This document shows positions 50,218-59,771 of a stretch of DNA of 64,000 nucleotides, in pieces; position 1 is the stretch's first letter, and each line of letters starts with the position of its first letter. Location: NCBI GenBank assembly GCA_038237925.1, contig JBBRYF010000007.1, positions 62,001 to 126,000 on the forward strand, read 5' to 3'. This stretch comes from AC-32 sp038237925. GTDB taxonomy: Bacteria > Actinomycetota > Thermoleophilia > Gaiellales > Gaiellaceae. The position numbers and the translations under genes are program-made. The notes beneath the pieces are model-generated. The model was not told the DNA's origin, did no database searches, and saw only the letters and a program-made list of their open reading frames with translations.

Positions 50218-52161
50218 ATGGCCGTTTCCGACACCCTGATCGGCACCGTCTTCGACGGCCGCTACAAGATCGTCCGCAAGCTCGGCGCGGGCGGGATGGC
50301 GAACGTCTACCTCGCTGAGGACCACGAGCTCGGCCGACGCGTCGCGATCAAGATCCTCGACGACCGCCACGCAGCCGACGATTCGTTCATCGAGCGCTTC
50401 CGGCGCGAGGCGAAGAACGCGGCCGGGCTGAGCCATCCGAACATCGTCTCGATCTACGACCGCGGCGAGGCCGAGGGCACCTACTACATCGCGATGGAGT
50501 TTCTCGACGGCCGCTCCCTGAAGGAGCTGATCGTCGGCCGCGGCCCAGCGCCGATCAAGCTCGCGCTCGACTACGCGCGGCAAACCCTCGCGGCGGTCGG
50601 CTTCGCCCACAAGCACGGGATCGTCCACCGCGACATCAAGCCGCACAACGTGCTCGTCGGCCCGGAGGGGCGGCTGAAAGTGACGGACTTCGGCATTGCC
50701 CGCTCGGGCGCGAGCCAGATGACCGAGGTCGGCTCGATCATCGGCACCGCGCAGTACCTCTCGCCCGAGCAGGCCCGCGGCGCGCCGGTCGACCAGACCT
50801 CTGACCTCTACTCGGTCGGCGTCGTGCTCTACGAGATGCTCACCGGGCACGTGCCGTTCACGGGCAACACTCCGCTGGAGATCGCGATGAAGCACCTCTC
50901 CGAGGTGCCGCGGCCGCCGTCGGAGCTGCGGCCGGAGGTGCCGCACGACCTCGACTCGGTCGTCCTGCGGGCGCTCGCCAAGGAGCCGGCAGAGCGGTAC
51001 CAGAGCGCGGACGAAATGGATGCCGATCTCGCGCGCGTGGCGGCGGGGCTGCCGGTCGACCCGCAGACCGAGACGGCGGCCACGGCGGTTCTCTCGGGCT
51101 CCGGCCTCCTGGCGGCGGCCCCCACGTCGGTAATCACGCGGCCGCCGGTTGCCGCACCCGGTCGGCCCGCGCCTCCGGGTCGCACGCCGCCGGCCGGCTA
51201 CTACGGCTACGAGGGCCCGCCGCGCCGGCGCCGGCCCGTCTGGCCGTGGGTGCTCTCGATCCTGCTGCTCGCCGCCGCGGCCGGCGCCGCGTGGTTCGCT
51301 TACACCAAGATCCAGGATCAGCTGAGCGCGAACAAGCCGGTCGCGGTGCCGTTCGTGAAGGGCCTCAAGGAGACGTTGGCGGTCCAGAAGATCCATGCCG
51401 CCGGCCTCGTGCCTCAGGTCACGCGCAAGACCAGCGACACGGTCGAGAAAGGAACGGTGATCGACCAGAACCCGTCTGCCGGAGAGAAGGTCGTGAAGCA
51501 CGGCAATGTCCAGATCACCGTCTCGAAGGGCAAAGAGACCGTGCCGGTACCGAGCGTGGTCGGCAAGACCCGCGACGACGCGATCGCGACGCTCGTCAAC
51601 GCCGGGCTCAACCCGCACGCGTTCGGCGTGGCCTCGAGCAAGCCGGCCGGGACCGTCACCGGGCAGGATCCGCCTGCGGGCAAGGTCGTCGTCAAGGGCA
51701 GCTCGATCCGCATCAACGTCTCGAGCGGCCCGGCCGAGGTCGACGTCCCGTCGGTGATCGGTCTCTCGTTCGATCAGGCCAGCCTCTCGCTGCAGAACAA
51801 CGGCTTCGCGGTCGCGCGCACGGATGTGGATAGCAACCAGCCGAAGGATACGGTCGTCGCCCAAGACCCCAGCGGACGGGCCCAGAAGGGCGCGACGATC
51901 ACGCTCAGTGTCTCGAAAGGCCCCAAGCAGTCGACCGTGCCCGACGTGACGAGCCAAGACGAGGGCTCGGCCCGCTCGACGCTCCAGAGCGCCGGCTTCA
52001 CGGTTCAGGTGCAGACGCAGGAGGTGAGCGACCCCGGCCTCGGCGGGATCGTGCTCAGCCAGAGCCCGACCGGCAACACGAAGGCCCCGAAGGGCTCCAC
52101 CGTGACGATCACGGTCGGCCACTACACCGCGCCGGCCCCGCCGCCTCCACCGACGCCGTGA
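50218..52161 (+). CDS. pknB: PknB-type Ser/Thr kinase with four PASTA domains
   Basis: 647 residues. Kinase at 10-275 (GAGGMANVYLA, VAIKIL, HRDIKPHNVLV, DFGIARSG, activation loop GTAQYLSPEQ), Pro-rich juxtamembrane strip, one transmembrane helix (WPWVLSILLLAAAAGAAWF, ~342-360) and four PASTA repeats of about 65 residues to the C-terminus (VPFVKGL, VPSVVGK, VPSVIGL, VPDVTSQ starts). PASTA domains bind muropeptides or lipid II. It is the sensor kinase of the operon. Confidence 0.96.
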   Translation: MAVSDTLIGTVFDGRYKIVRKLGAGGMANVYLAEDHELGRRVAIKILDDRHAADDSFIERFRREAKNAAGLSHPNIVSIYDRGEAEGTYYIAMEFLDGRSLKELIVGRGPAPIKLALDYARQTLAAVGFAHKHGIVHRDIKPHNVLVGPEGRLKVTDFGIARSGASQMTEVGSIIGTAQYLSPEQARGAPVDQTSDLYSVGVVLYEMLTGHVPFTGNTPLEIAMKHLSEVPRPPSELRPEVPHDLDSVVLRALAKEPAERYQSADEMDADLARVAAGLPVDPQTETAATAVLSGSGLLAAAPTSVITRPPVAAPGRPAPPGRTPPAGYYGYEGPPRRRRPVWPWVLSILLLAAAAGAAWFAYTKIQDQLSANKPVAVPFVKGLKETLAVQKIHAAGLVPQVTRKTSDTVEKGTVIDQNPSAGEKVVKHGNVQITVSKGKETVPVPSVVGKTRDDAIATLVNAGLNPHAFGVASSKPAGTVTGQDPPAGKVVVKGSSIRINVSSGPAEVDVPSVIGLSFDQASLSLQNNGFAVARTDVDSNQPKDTVVAQDPSGRAQKGATITLSVSKGPKQSTVPDVTSQDEGSARSTLQSAGFTVQVQTQEVSDPGLGGIVLSQSPTGNTKAPKGSTVTITVGHYTAPAPPPPPTP

Positions 52162-53168
52162 CCGGGCGCGTGCGCGTCGCGATCCTCCTCGGAGGCCGTT
52201 CCTCCGAGCACGACGTCTCGCTCGCCTCGGCCCGCTCGGTGATCGAGGCGCTCGACCCCGATCGGTACGACACCGTGACCGTCGAGATCGGCCGCGACGG
52301 GCGCTGGGAGCTCGGGACCGGCGACGGCTCGGTGGCCGAGACGCTGCCCATGCCGACGTCGAAAGTGCCTGCCACGCTTGGCGAGGTCGACGTCGTCTTC
52401 CCGGTCCTGCACGGGCCCTTCGGCGAGGACGGCACCGTGCAAGGGCTGCTCGAGCTCGCCGGGGTGCCGTACGTCGGCGCGGGTGTGCTCGGCTCGGCGC
52501 TCGCGATGGACAAGGACGTCTTCAAGGCCGTGATGCGCGACCGCGGCGTGCCGGTGACGCGCAATATCACGCTCCGCCAGGGCCAAGGCCCGGAGAACCC
52601 GTTCGACTACCCGGCCTTCGTCAAGCCGGCCAGGCTCGGCTCGTCGGTCGGGATCTCGAAGGTGCGCGACGACGACGAGCTCGCCGCTGCGGTCGCGCTC
52701 GCGTTCGAGCACGACGAGAAGGTGCTCGTCGAGGAGTTCATCGACGGCGTCGAGGTCGAGTGCGGCGTGCTCGGCAACGAGCGGCCCGAGGCCTCGCTCC
52801 CCGGCGAGATCGTCTCGCACGGCTTCGACGGCGCCGACTGGTACGACTACTCGGCCAAGTACGAAGACGGCGGCATGGATCTCCTCATCCCGCCGAGGCT
52901 CGAGCAGGAGACGATCGAGCGAGTCCAGGAGCTGGCGGTGCAGGCCTTTGTCGCCGTCGAGTGCGAGGGTATGGCGCGGGTGGACTTCTTCGTGCGGCCG
53001 AACGGCGAGGTGCTCGTGAACGAGCTGAACACGATCCCCGGCTTCACGGCGACGAGCGTCTACGCCAAGCTCTTCGAAGCCTCCGGGGTGCCCTACCCCG
53101 AGCTCGTCGACCGGCTCGTCCAGCTCGCACTCGAGCGGCACGAGCGCCGCTCGCGCCTGCGCTTCTAG
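52158..53168 (+). CDS. ddl: D-alanine--D-alanine ligase
   Basis: 336 residues of the ATP-grasp Ddl family: LLGGRSSEHDVSLASA at the N-terminus, DVVFPVLHGPFGEDGTVQGLLE, FVKPARLGSSVGISKV (~165) and VNELNTIPGFTATSVYAKLFE (~290). It makes the peptidoglycan precursor dipeptide. GTG 52158 overlaps pknB (GTGA), extending the cell-wall operon. Its stop shares CTAG with the facing kinase. Confidence 0.95.
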   Translation: MTGRVRVAILLGGRSSEHDVSLASARSVIEALDPDRYDTVTVEIGRDGRWELGTGDGSVAETLPMPTSKVPATLGEVDVVFPVLHGPFGEDGTVQGLLELAGVPYVGAGVLGSALAMDKDVFKAVMRDRGVPVTRNITLRQGQGPENPFDYPAFVKPARLGSSVGISKVRDDDELAAAVALAFEHDEKVLVEEFIDGVEVECGVLGNERPEASLPGEIVSHGFDGADWYDYSAKYEDGGMDLLIPPRLEQETIERVQELAVQAFVAVECEGMARVDFFVRPNGEVLVNELNTIPGFTATSVYAKLFEASGVPYPELVDRLVQLALERHERRSRLRF

Positions 53169-54631
53169 CGGCCCCGGGCCGTGACTTCGTCGATCTGGAC
53201 GGAGGAGTTCGAGCCGAGGTCGGTGACCCACACCACGTAATACCTGGCGTCGCCGCCCTTGAGGGAGAACGTCGTCCGACCCGTGACAGTCTGTGGCTTC
53301 GAGACCGGCTTGAACCCGCCGGTCGACGAGGAGCCGGCCTCGATCTCCGCGGTGAACCCCGGCGTGCCGCTCGAGACGGTTAGCTGCGTGAGCTTCTTCG
53401 GCGCGCCTGCGTCGAGCACGACGCCGACCCCGCTCTTGCCGAGCCCCCCGCTGTAGTGCTCGGTCATCCAGTAGGTCGAGGGGTCGCCATCCGCCGCGTA
53501 TTTCACCGCCTCGGGGTGTTCCGTCTTGTTGTCGCCTTCGGGGTCGTAGGACGCCACGCCGGCGAGGTTGACGGGCTTGGCGGAGCCGCCGCTGCTCTTC
53601 TTGTTGCCGACGAGGCTCGAGAGCTTGCCCGACCCACCGGTGAAGGCGAAGACCAGCGCGAGGATCCCGGCCAGGACAGCCAGGCCGCCGAGAAGCAGGA
53701 TCAACGGCCAGACGCTCGGGCGGTCGGCCGGGCGACGCGGGGCTCGCTGTCGCCGACGCTGCGGCGCCACGATCATCGTCTCCGCGCCGGAGGTCGCGCT
53801 CTCCGGAGCCAGGCAGTCGCTCAGCTCGGAGCAGAGCTCGTCCATCGAGCCGAACCGCTCGCCCGGGTCCTTCGCCATCGCGCGGCGCACGATCGCGTCC
53901 AGGTGCGGCGAGAGCTCGGGGCGCTGCTCCCGGATGCTCGGCACAGGCTCGTTGATGTGGCGCAACGCGACGGCCACGAAGTTGTCGCCCGGGAACGGCA
54001 CCTGGCCGGTCAGCAGCTCGTAGAGGACCGCACCGAGCGAGTAGATGTCGCTCTGAGCATCGACCCGCTGCCCGCGGGCCTGCTCGGGCGCGATGTAGTC
54101 GCTCGTCCCCATCACGGTCCCGGTCTGCGTCAGCCCGCCCTTCACGTCCAGCGAGCGCGCGATCCCGAAGTCGGTCACCTTCGCCCGGCCGTCGCCGTTC
54201 AGCAGCACGTTCTGGGGCTTCACGTCGCGGTGGACGAGCCCGTGGTCGTGCGCGAAGCCGAGCGCCTTGGCGATCTGGAGCGTGAGCTCGACAGCCTGTT
54301 GCTCCGGAAGGGGCCCTTTGCGCTGGACGAGCGCCTTCAGGTTCTCGCCCTCGATGTATTCGAAGACGATGAACTGCCGGTCTCCTTGCTCGCCGCGGTC
54401 GATCACCGTGACGATGTTCGGGTGCGAGAGCTGCGCGACGGAGCGCGCCTCGCGGCGGAAGCGCTCGACGTAGTCGCCGTCCGCCGTGAACTGCTCGTGC
54501 AACACCTTCAGCGCGACGTCGCGCTCGAGCAGGTTGTCGCGCGCCCGGTAGACGCTGGACATCCCGCCGGTGCCGACGAGCTCCTCCAGCTCGTAGCGTT
54601 CTGCGATCAGCTCGCCGACCACAACGCTCAA
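53165..54631 (-). CDS. Membrane Ser/Thr kinase with discoidin-like sensor domain
   Basis: 488 residues: kinase at 10-270 (GTGGMSSVYRA, VALKVL, HRDVKPQNVLL, DFGIARSL), transmembrane helix ~310-332 (WPLILLLGGLAVLAGILALVF) and a C-terminal extracytoplasmic domain (~345-488) with PEAVKYAADGDPSTYWMTEHY and a closing VQIDEVTARG, resembling F5/8 type C (galactose-binding) folds that bind sugars. It likely senses a wall polysaccharide. TTG 54631 is the longest start; in-frame GTG 54622 is also possible (CACAAT box upstream). Confidence 0.9.
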   Translation of the reverse strand: MSVVVGELIAERYELEELVGTGGMSSVYRARDNLLERDVALKVLHEQFTADGDYVERFRREARSVAQLSHPNIVTVIDRGEQGDRQFIVFEYIEGENLKALVQRKGPLPEQQAVELTLQIAKALGFAHDHGLVHRDVKPQNVLLNGDGRAKVTDFGIARSLDVKGGLTQTGTVMGTSDYIAPEQARGQRVDAQSDIYSLGAVLYELLTGQVPFPGDNFVAVALRHINEPVPSIREQRPELSPHLDAIVRRAMAKDPGERFGSMDELCSELSDCLAPESATSGAETMIVAPQRRRQRAPRRPADRPSVWPLILLLGGLAVLAGILALVFAFTGGSGKLSSLVGNKKSSGGSAKPVNLAGVASYDPEGDNKTEHPEAVKYAADGDPSTYWMTEHYSGGLGKSGVGVVLDAGAPKKLTQLTVSSGTPGFTAEIEAGSSSTGGFKPVSKPQTVTGRTTFSLKGGDARYYVVWVTDLGSNSSVQIDEVTARGR

Positions 54632-54749
54632 TTGTGCCCGTCGCGGCGTGAGCTAAGCGCCGCTACGTATCTAGAAGCGGCGAGGTCGGCGGCGCAGACG
54701 GATGCGTGGTCAAGCCCACACATCCTGAGACCGGCATCGCAAGCGACGC

Positions 54750-56072
<1,323 letters not shown>

Positions 56073-56079
56073 GTGGCTG

Positions 56080-56085
56080 ACGATA
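56080..56085 (-). promoter_or_regulatory. -10 box TATCGT for gabT
   Basis: TATCGT on the minus strand plus 7 nt (CAGCCAC) leads to ATG 56072. Confidence 0.45.
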
Positions 56086-56121
56086 GCGCAGTGAGCGGCC
56101 GGCTGCATACCTGCATAGCGC

Positions 56122-57321
56122 TCATGCAGGCGGCATCAGCGCCGGGGCGTCGTAGAGGCCCTCGGCGTTCCAGAGCAGGAACCCGCGCGCGTGCAGCGAG
56201 CGCGCGGCGGCGACCTGCGCGCGCACGTCGTCGAGGGTGTAGGTGCGGCCGAGCGAGAAGTCCTGGAGCCAGGGAACCAGGTGCGCCTTGCGGCCCTCGA
56301 GCGCCGTCTCGAAGTCGAGCAGCGAGTGGGTCACCGTCTCTGCGGGGGCCGCGTTCGGGTCGGTGAGGTTGTACTCGCCGGGGTTGTAGTGCGAGGGATA
56401 GACCATCGGGTAGATCGCATCGACGTAGCGCGAGATTCGGCGGGGCAGCTGGCCGATCCCGAGGTCGTGGGTGGCCGCGAGACCGAAGACGTCGACCGAC
56501 ACCCGCACTCCGAGCGGGTGAAGCCGCTTCGCCGCGTACTGCGTGAAGGCGGGGATCGTCCACCTCATCGGCTGCGGGTGGGCCCCCGGGTAGCGGATGA
56601 GCGAGAGGTCGCCGTCGCTCGGGAAGCGGACGTAGTCGAACTGAATCTCGTCGAAGCCGGCCTTCGCGGCCGCCGCACCGACGTCGACGTTGTACGCCCA
56701 CACGCGCCGGTCGTACGGGTTCGTCCAGCCGAGCCCCGCGTTGTTGTGCCATAGCGAACCGTCGCTCGTGTGGATCGCCAGGTCCGGCCGCTTCTCGGAG
56801 AGAACCGGGTCCTCAAACGTGACGACGCGGCCGATCAGGTAGTCGCCGCGCGCGTGGACGAGCCGGGCGACCCGCTTCGCCTTGTAGTACGGCCCGGCCG
56901 CGCCAGTGCGGCGCGCGAGCGGGACCGCCGACGGAACGAAGCCGACGCGGCCGTTCTCGTCCTTCACGTCGAGCTCGATCGTGTTCAGGCCCGGGAGCGC
57001 GAGGTACTGCTGCAGCTTCCCCGGAAGCGACGCTAGCGCCATCGTGACGTGGACGCCGCGGATCTCGCGCGGCACGAATGCGTGATTGGCCGTTTTCGGC
57101 TTCGCCTTCGTCGTCCTGGTCGCAGCCTTGGCCTGCACCTTGCTCGGATGCTCGCTCCCTCCCACCGAGCGCGCGCCGAGGGTGATCCCCGCGGCGAGCG
57201 CGAGCAGGATCGCGGCTGCGACTGCCCGGCGCCTCCTGACCTGCCGGCGGCGACGCTGGCGCCGTCGCTCGCGAGTACGAGCGGTCGGGTCCTGGTGTTC
57301 CATCGAAAGGGCGCCAAGCAT
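56122..57321 (-). CDS. Membrane-anchored putative glycoside hydrolase (DUF4015-like TIM barrel)
   Basis: 399 residues: very Arg-rich N-terminus, a signal anchor (AVAAAILLALAAGITLGA, ~38-55), a Lys/Ala linker and a TIM-barrel-like domain with REIRGVHVTMA, TIELDVKDENGRVGF, AGFDEIQFDYVRFPSDG (~245, candidate acids) and VDAIYPMVYPSHY. This matches the DUF4015 putative glycosidase family, of which substrates are unknown. ATG 57321 has GGAAGAG 4 nt upstream; ATG 57303 is in frame. Confidence 0.85.
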   Translation of the reverse strand: MLGALSMEHQDPTARTRERRRQRRRRQVRRRRAVAAAILLALAAGITLGARSVGGSEHPSKVQAKAATRTTKAKPKTANHAFVPREIRGVHVTMALASLPGKLQQYLALPGLNTIELDVKDENGRVGFVPSAVPLARRTGAAGPYYKAKRVARLVHARGDYLIGRVVTFEDPVLSEKRPDLAIHTSDGSLWHNNAGLGWTNPYDRRVWAYNVDVGAAAAKAGFDEIQFDYVRFPSDGDLSLIRYPGAHPQPMRWTIPAFTQYAAKRLHPLGVRVSVDVFGLAATHDLGIGQLPRRISRYVDAIYPMVYPSHYNPGEYNLTDPNAAPAETVTHSLLDFETALEGRKAHLVPWLQDFSLGRTYTLDDVRAQVAAARSLHARGFLLWNAEGLYDAPALMPPA

Positions 57322-57336
57322 ACGACTCTTCCGCCG

Positions 57337-57342
57337 TAGAAT
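57337..57342 (+). promoter_or_regulatory. -10 box TAGAAT for leaderless dcd
   Basis: TAGAAT plus 6 nt (CGCCCC) leads to GTG 57349. Confidence 0.5.
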
Positions 57343-57348
57343 CGCCCC

Positions 57349-57909
57349 GTGGTTCTCTCCGACCGCACGATCCGGCGGCAGCTCGAGGAGGGTCGGATCG
57401 GCATCGATCCCTACGACGAGGCGCTGCTGCAGCCCTCGAGCGTCGACGTGCGCGTCGACCGCTTCTTCCGCGTCTTCCACAACGCGCGCTATGCGTTCAT
57501 CGACGTCAAGCAGCCTCAGGAGGAGCTGACGGAGCTCGTCGAGATCGATGAGGAGCGACCGTTCATCCTCCACCCGGGAGAGTTCGTGCTCGGCTCGACG
57601 CTCGAGCGCGTGACCCTTCCGGACGACCTCGTCGCGCGGCTGGAGGGGAAGTCGAGCCTCGGCCGCCTCGGCCTGTTGATCCACTCGACCGCCGGCTTCA
57701 TCGATCCCGGCTGGGACGGGCACGTGACGCTCGAGCTCTCGAACGTCGCGAACCTCCCGATCACGATCTACTTCAAGATGAAGATCGGTCAGCTCTCGTT
57801 CGTGCAGCTGACCGAGCCCGCCGAGACGCCGTACGGCTCCGGCTCCCTCGGCTCGAAATACCAGGGGCAGCAGGGCCCGACGCCCAGCCGCTACTGGCAG
57901 AACTTCTAG
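57349..57909 (+). CDS. dcd: dCTP deaminase
   Basis: 186 residues: VLSDRTIRRQLEEGRIGIDP, LQPSSVDVRVDRFFRVF, LEGKSSLGRLGLLIHSTAGFIDPGWDGHVTLEL (~105-135, catalytic glutamate region) and YQGQQGPTPSRYW at the C-terminus. The ALGRLGL-like KSSLGRLG and HSTAGFID are family hallmarks. It converts dCTP to dUTP or directly to dUMP in bifunctional forms; which applies here is undetermined. GTG 57349 follows TAGAAT by 6 nt. Confidence 0.95.
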   Translation: MVLSDRTIRRQLEEGRIGIDPYDEALLQPSSVDVRVDRFFRVFHNARYAFIDVKQPQEELTELVEIDEERPFILHPGEFVLGSTLERVTLPDDLVARLEGKSSLGRLGLLIHSTAGFIDPGWDGHVTLELSNVANLPITIYFKMKIGQLSFVQLTEPAETPYGSGSLGSKYQGQQGPTPSRYWQNF

Positions 57910-57918
57910 GCTCTCTAG

Positions 57919-58791
57919 CTAGGGCGCGAGCCGGCCGCAGGCGAGCTGCAGGTCGGCCTTCGTGTCGCCGTCACTGTCGTTCTGCAGCGACCACCGGCCG
58001 CCTCGGGCGATCGCGGCCGCACCGGCGACCGTCGTCGGCCTCGAGAGGAGCGAGTAGCCGGCGGCAAGCGAGACCCATCCGCTTGGACAGCGCCGCGTGA
58101 TCGTCTGGCTCCCGAGGTGCAGCGGCACGCGCACGGTCGTCACCTTGACGTGGAGCCGCTCGGGCGAGGTGCCCGCCGCGCGGATGAGCGTGAGGCAGCT
58201 GCCGTAGAACGCGACCCTTCGCGGCTGCCCGCCGCGGTTCAGCACGGAGAAGGAGAGGCGGCTGAGCATCGAGGTCTGGCGCCTGATGCTGAGGGGCGGC
58301 CCGCCGCGGTAGGCGTGAAGTGACTTCTGCCGGCTCGGGTCGAGGTCGACGCCGGCACGCGCGGGCGCCGTGCCCGGCGGGCACTCGAGCGTCGCCGCGC
58401 CGGCCTTCCTCGGTGGCAAGAGCACGTATCTCGTCCTGAGCGGCTTCAGCCGGAAGACGTACTTCGACGAAGCGACCTTGCGACAGGCGACGGCGACGGT
58501 TGCGCGCCGGTCGCCGTTGGTCACGGGATTCCCGAGGCGGAATCGGTAGCTGCTCATCCCAGCCGGGGTGATCGTGAGCAGCGTCGTCCCGGGCGCGGCC
58601 GTCGCCACGCCTGCGCTCACGGCGATGTAACCGCGCGGACACGTGACGGCGAAGGTCGTGATCCCGTTCGACGGAAGGTCGTGCGTGGCGACCACGGTCG
58701 GAGCCAGCACGACCTGCTCGGTCTGCGCGCGCGCGGACGCCGCGACGAGCACAACGCCTGCCGCCAGCAACGCGATGACCCACCTTCCCAT
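57919..58791 (-). CDS. Secreted hypothetical protein with repeated CPxG motif
   Basis: 290 residues: signal peptide (WVIALLAAGVVLVAASARA), then three spaced copies of a motif of the form CPxGxxxxxAG: TCPRGYIAVSAGV (~50), ECPPGTAPARAGV (~137) and RCPSGWVSLAAGY (~232), suggesting a tandem beta domain with Cys pairs. I recognise no named family. Gap to dcd is 9 bp, tail to tail. Confidence 0.7.
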   Translation of the reverse strand: MGRWVIALLAAGVVLVAASARAQTEQVVLAPTVVATHDLPSNGITTFAVTCPRGYIAVSAGVATAAPGTTLLTITPAGMSSYRFRLGNPVTNGDRRATVAVACRKVASSKYVFRLKPLRTRYVLLPPRKAGAATLECPPGTAPARAGVDLDPSRQKSLHAYRGGPPLSIRRQTSMLSRLSFSVLNRGGQPRRVAFYGSCLTLIRAAGTSPERLHVKVTTVRVPLHLGSQTITRRCPSGWVSLAAGYSLLSRPTTVAGAAAIARGGRWSLQNDSDGDTKADLQLACGRLAP

Positions 58792-58834
58792 CTGCCGCAG
58801 TTCCTAGGCCAGCGAGCGTACAACAGGATGGCCG

Positions 58835-58840
58835 TAGAAT
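58835..58840 (+). promoter_or_regulatory. -10 box TAGAAT for the NDUFA9-like gene
   Basis: TAGAAT plus 7 nt (CGAGGGC) leads to GTG 58848; identical to the dcd box. Confidence 0.45.
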
Positions 58841-58847
58841 CGAGGGC

Positions 58848-59741
58848 GTGATCCTCGTCACCGGAGCGACCGGATTCATCGGACCGAGGGTCGTCCACGC
58901 TCTGCGCGAGCGCGACCTGGCGATTCGCGCGCTCGTCCGGCGCCCGAGCGACCGCGCCGCGGCGACCCTGGCCGCGTGGGGCGCCGAGCTGGTTCAGGGC
59001 GACATGACCGATGCAGACAGCGTCCGCCGGGCCGCCGACGGCTGTGACGCCGTCGTCCACCTGGTGGCCATCCGCCAAGGGAACGCGGAGCAGTTCCGCG
59101 GCGTGATGGAGGAAGGGACGCGCGACCTCGTGGCCGCCTCGCAGGAGGCGGGGGTGAGGCGCTTCGTCCTCATGAGCGCGCTCGGGACGAGCGAGGAGAC
59201 GAGGGACCTCGTCCCCTACTACCACGCGAAGTGGGAGCAGGAGCAGACCGTTCGTGGGTCGGGGCTCGAGCACGTAGTCTTCCGGCCGAGCTTCGTCTTC
59301 GCCCGAGACGGCGGCATCCTCCCGACCTTCCGGCGGCTCGCGCGGCTCGCCCCCGTGACGCCGATCATCGGCTCCGGCCGTCACCGCATCCAGCCGATCT
59401 GGATCGAGGACGTTGCCGCGTACTTCGCCCAAGCCGTCGACCGCGCGGAGGCCGCGAACCGCACGTTCGAGCTGGGCGGCCCCGACGTCATCAGCTGGAA
59501 CGAGTTCTGGGAGCGGCTCAAGAAGGCGCTCGGCCAGCGCCGGCCGAGCGTGCACGTCCCGACGAGCCTGATGCGCGCGAACGCGTTCCTGACGGAACGG
59601 CTGCCGGGGAACATCCCGCTGACGCGCGACCTACTGACGATGCTCGAGCACGGCGACAACGTCACCTCCGACGACGAGGCGGTACGCGCGTTCGGCCTGC
59701 CGCTGGTGCCGCTCGACGAACAACTCCGCCGAGCGGTCTGA
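58848..59741 (+). CDS. NAD(P)-binding atypical SDR, complex I NDUFA9-like
   Basis: 297 residues: ILVTGATGFIGPRVVHAL Rossmann start, VVHLVAIRQGN (~63), VLMSALGTSEE and YYHAKWEQEQTVRGSGLEHVVFRPSFVFA (~120-150), where the Tyr-x-x-x-Lys (YYHAK) lies. This matches the NDUFA9/ybjT-like atypical SDR group. It could act on isoprenoid or quinone-related substrates; not resolved. GTG 58848 is leaderless. Confidence 0.85.
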   Translation: MILVTGATGFIGPRVVHALRERDLAIRALVRRPSDRAAATLAAWGAELVQGDMTDADSVRRAADGCDAVVHLVAIRQGNAEQFRGVMEEGTRDLVAASQEAGVRRFVLMSALGTSEETRDLVPYYHAKWEQEQTVRGSGLEHVVFRPSFVFARDGGILPTFRRLARLAPVTPIIGSGRHRIQPIWIEDVAAYFAQAVDRAEAANRTFELGGPDVISWNEFWERLKKALGQRRPSVHVPTSLMRANAFLTERLPGNIPLTRDLLTMLEHGDNVTSDDEAVRAFGLPLVPLDEQLRRAV

Positions 59742-59743
59742 GC

Positions 59744-59771
59744 AAGAAAAGGGGCCGCACGAAGCGGCCCC
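59744..59771 (-). terminator. Intrinsic terminator of the candidate RNA
   Basis: On the minus strand GGGGCCGC-TTCGT-GCGGCCCC is followed by TTTTCTT. The T-run is only on this strand, which sets the RNA orientation. The same hairpin may end the convergent NDUFA9-like gene. Confidence 0.75.
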
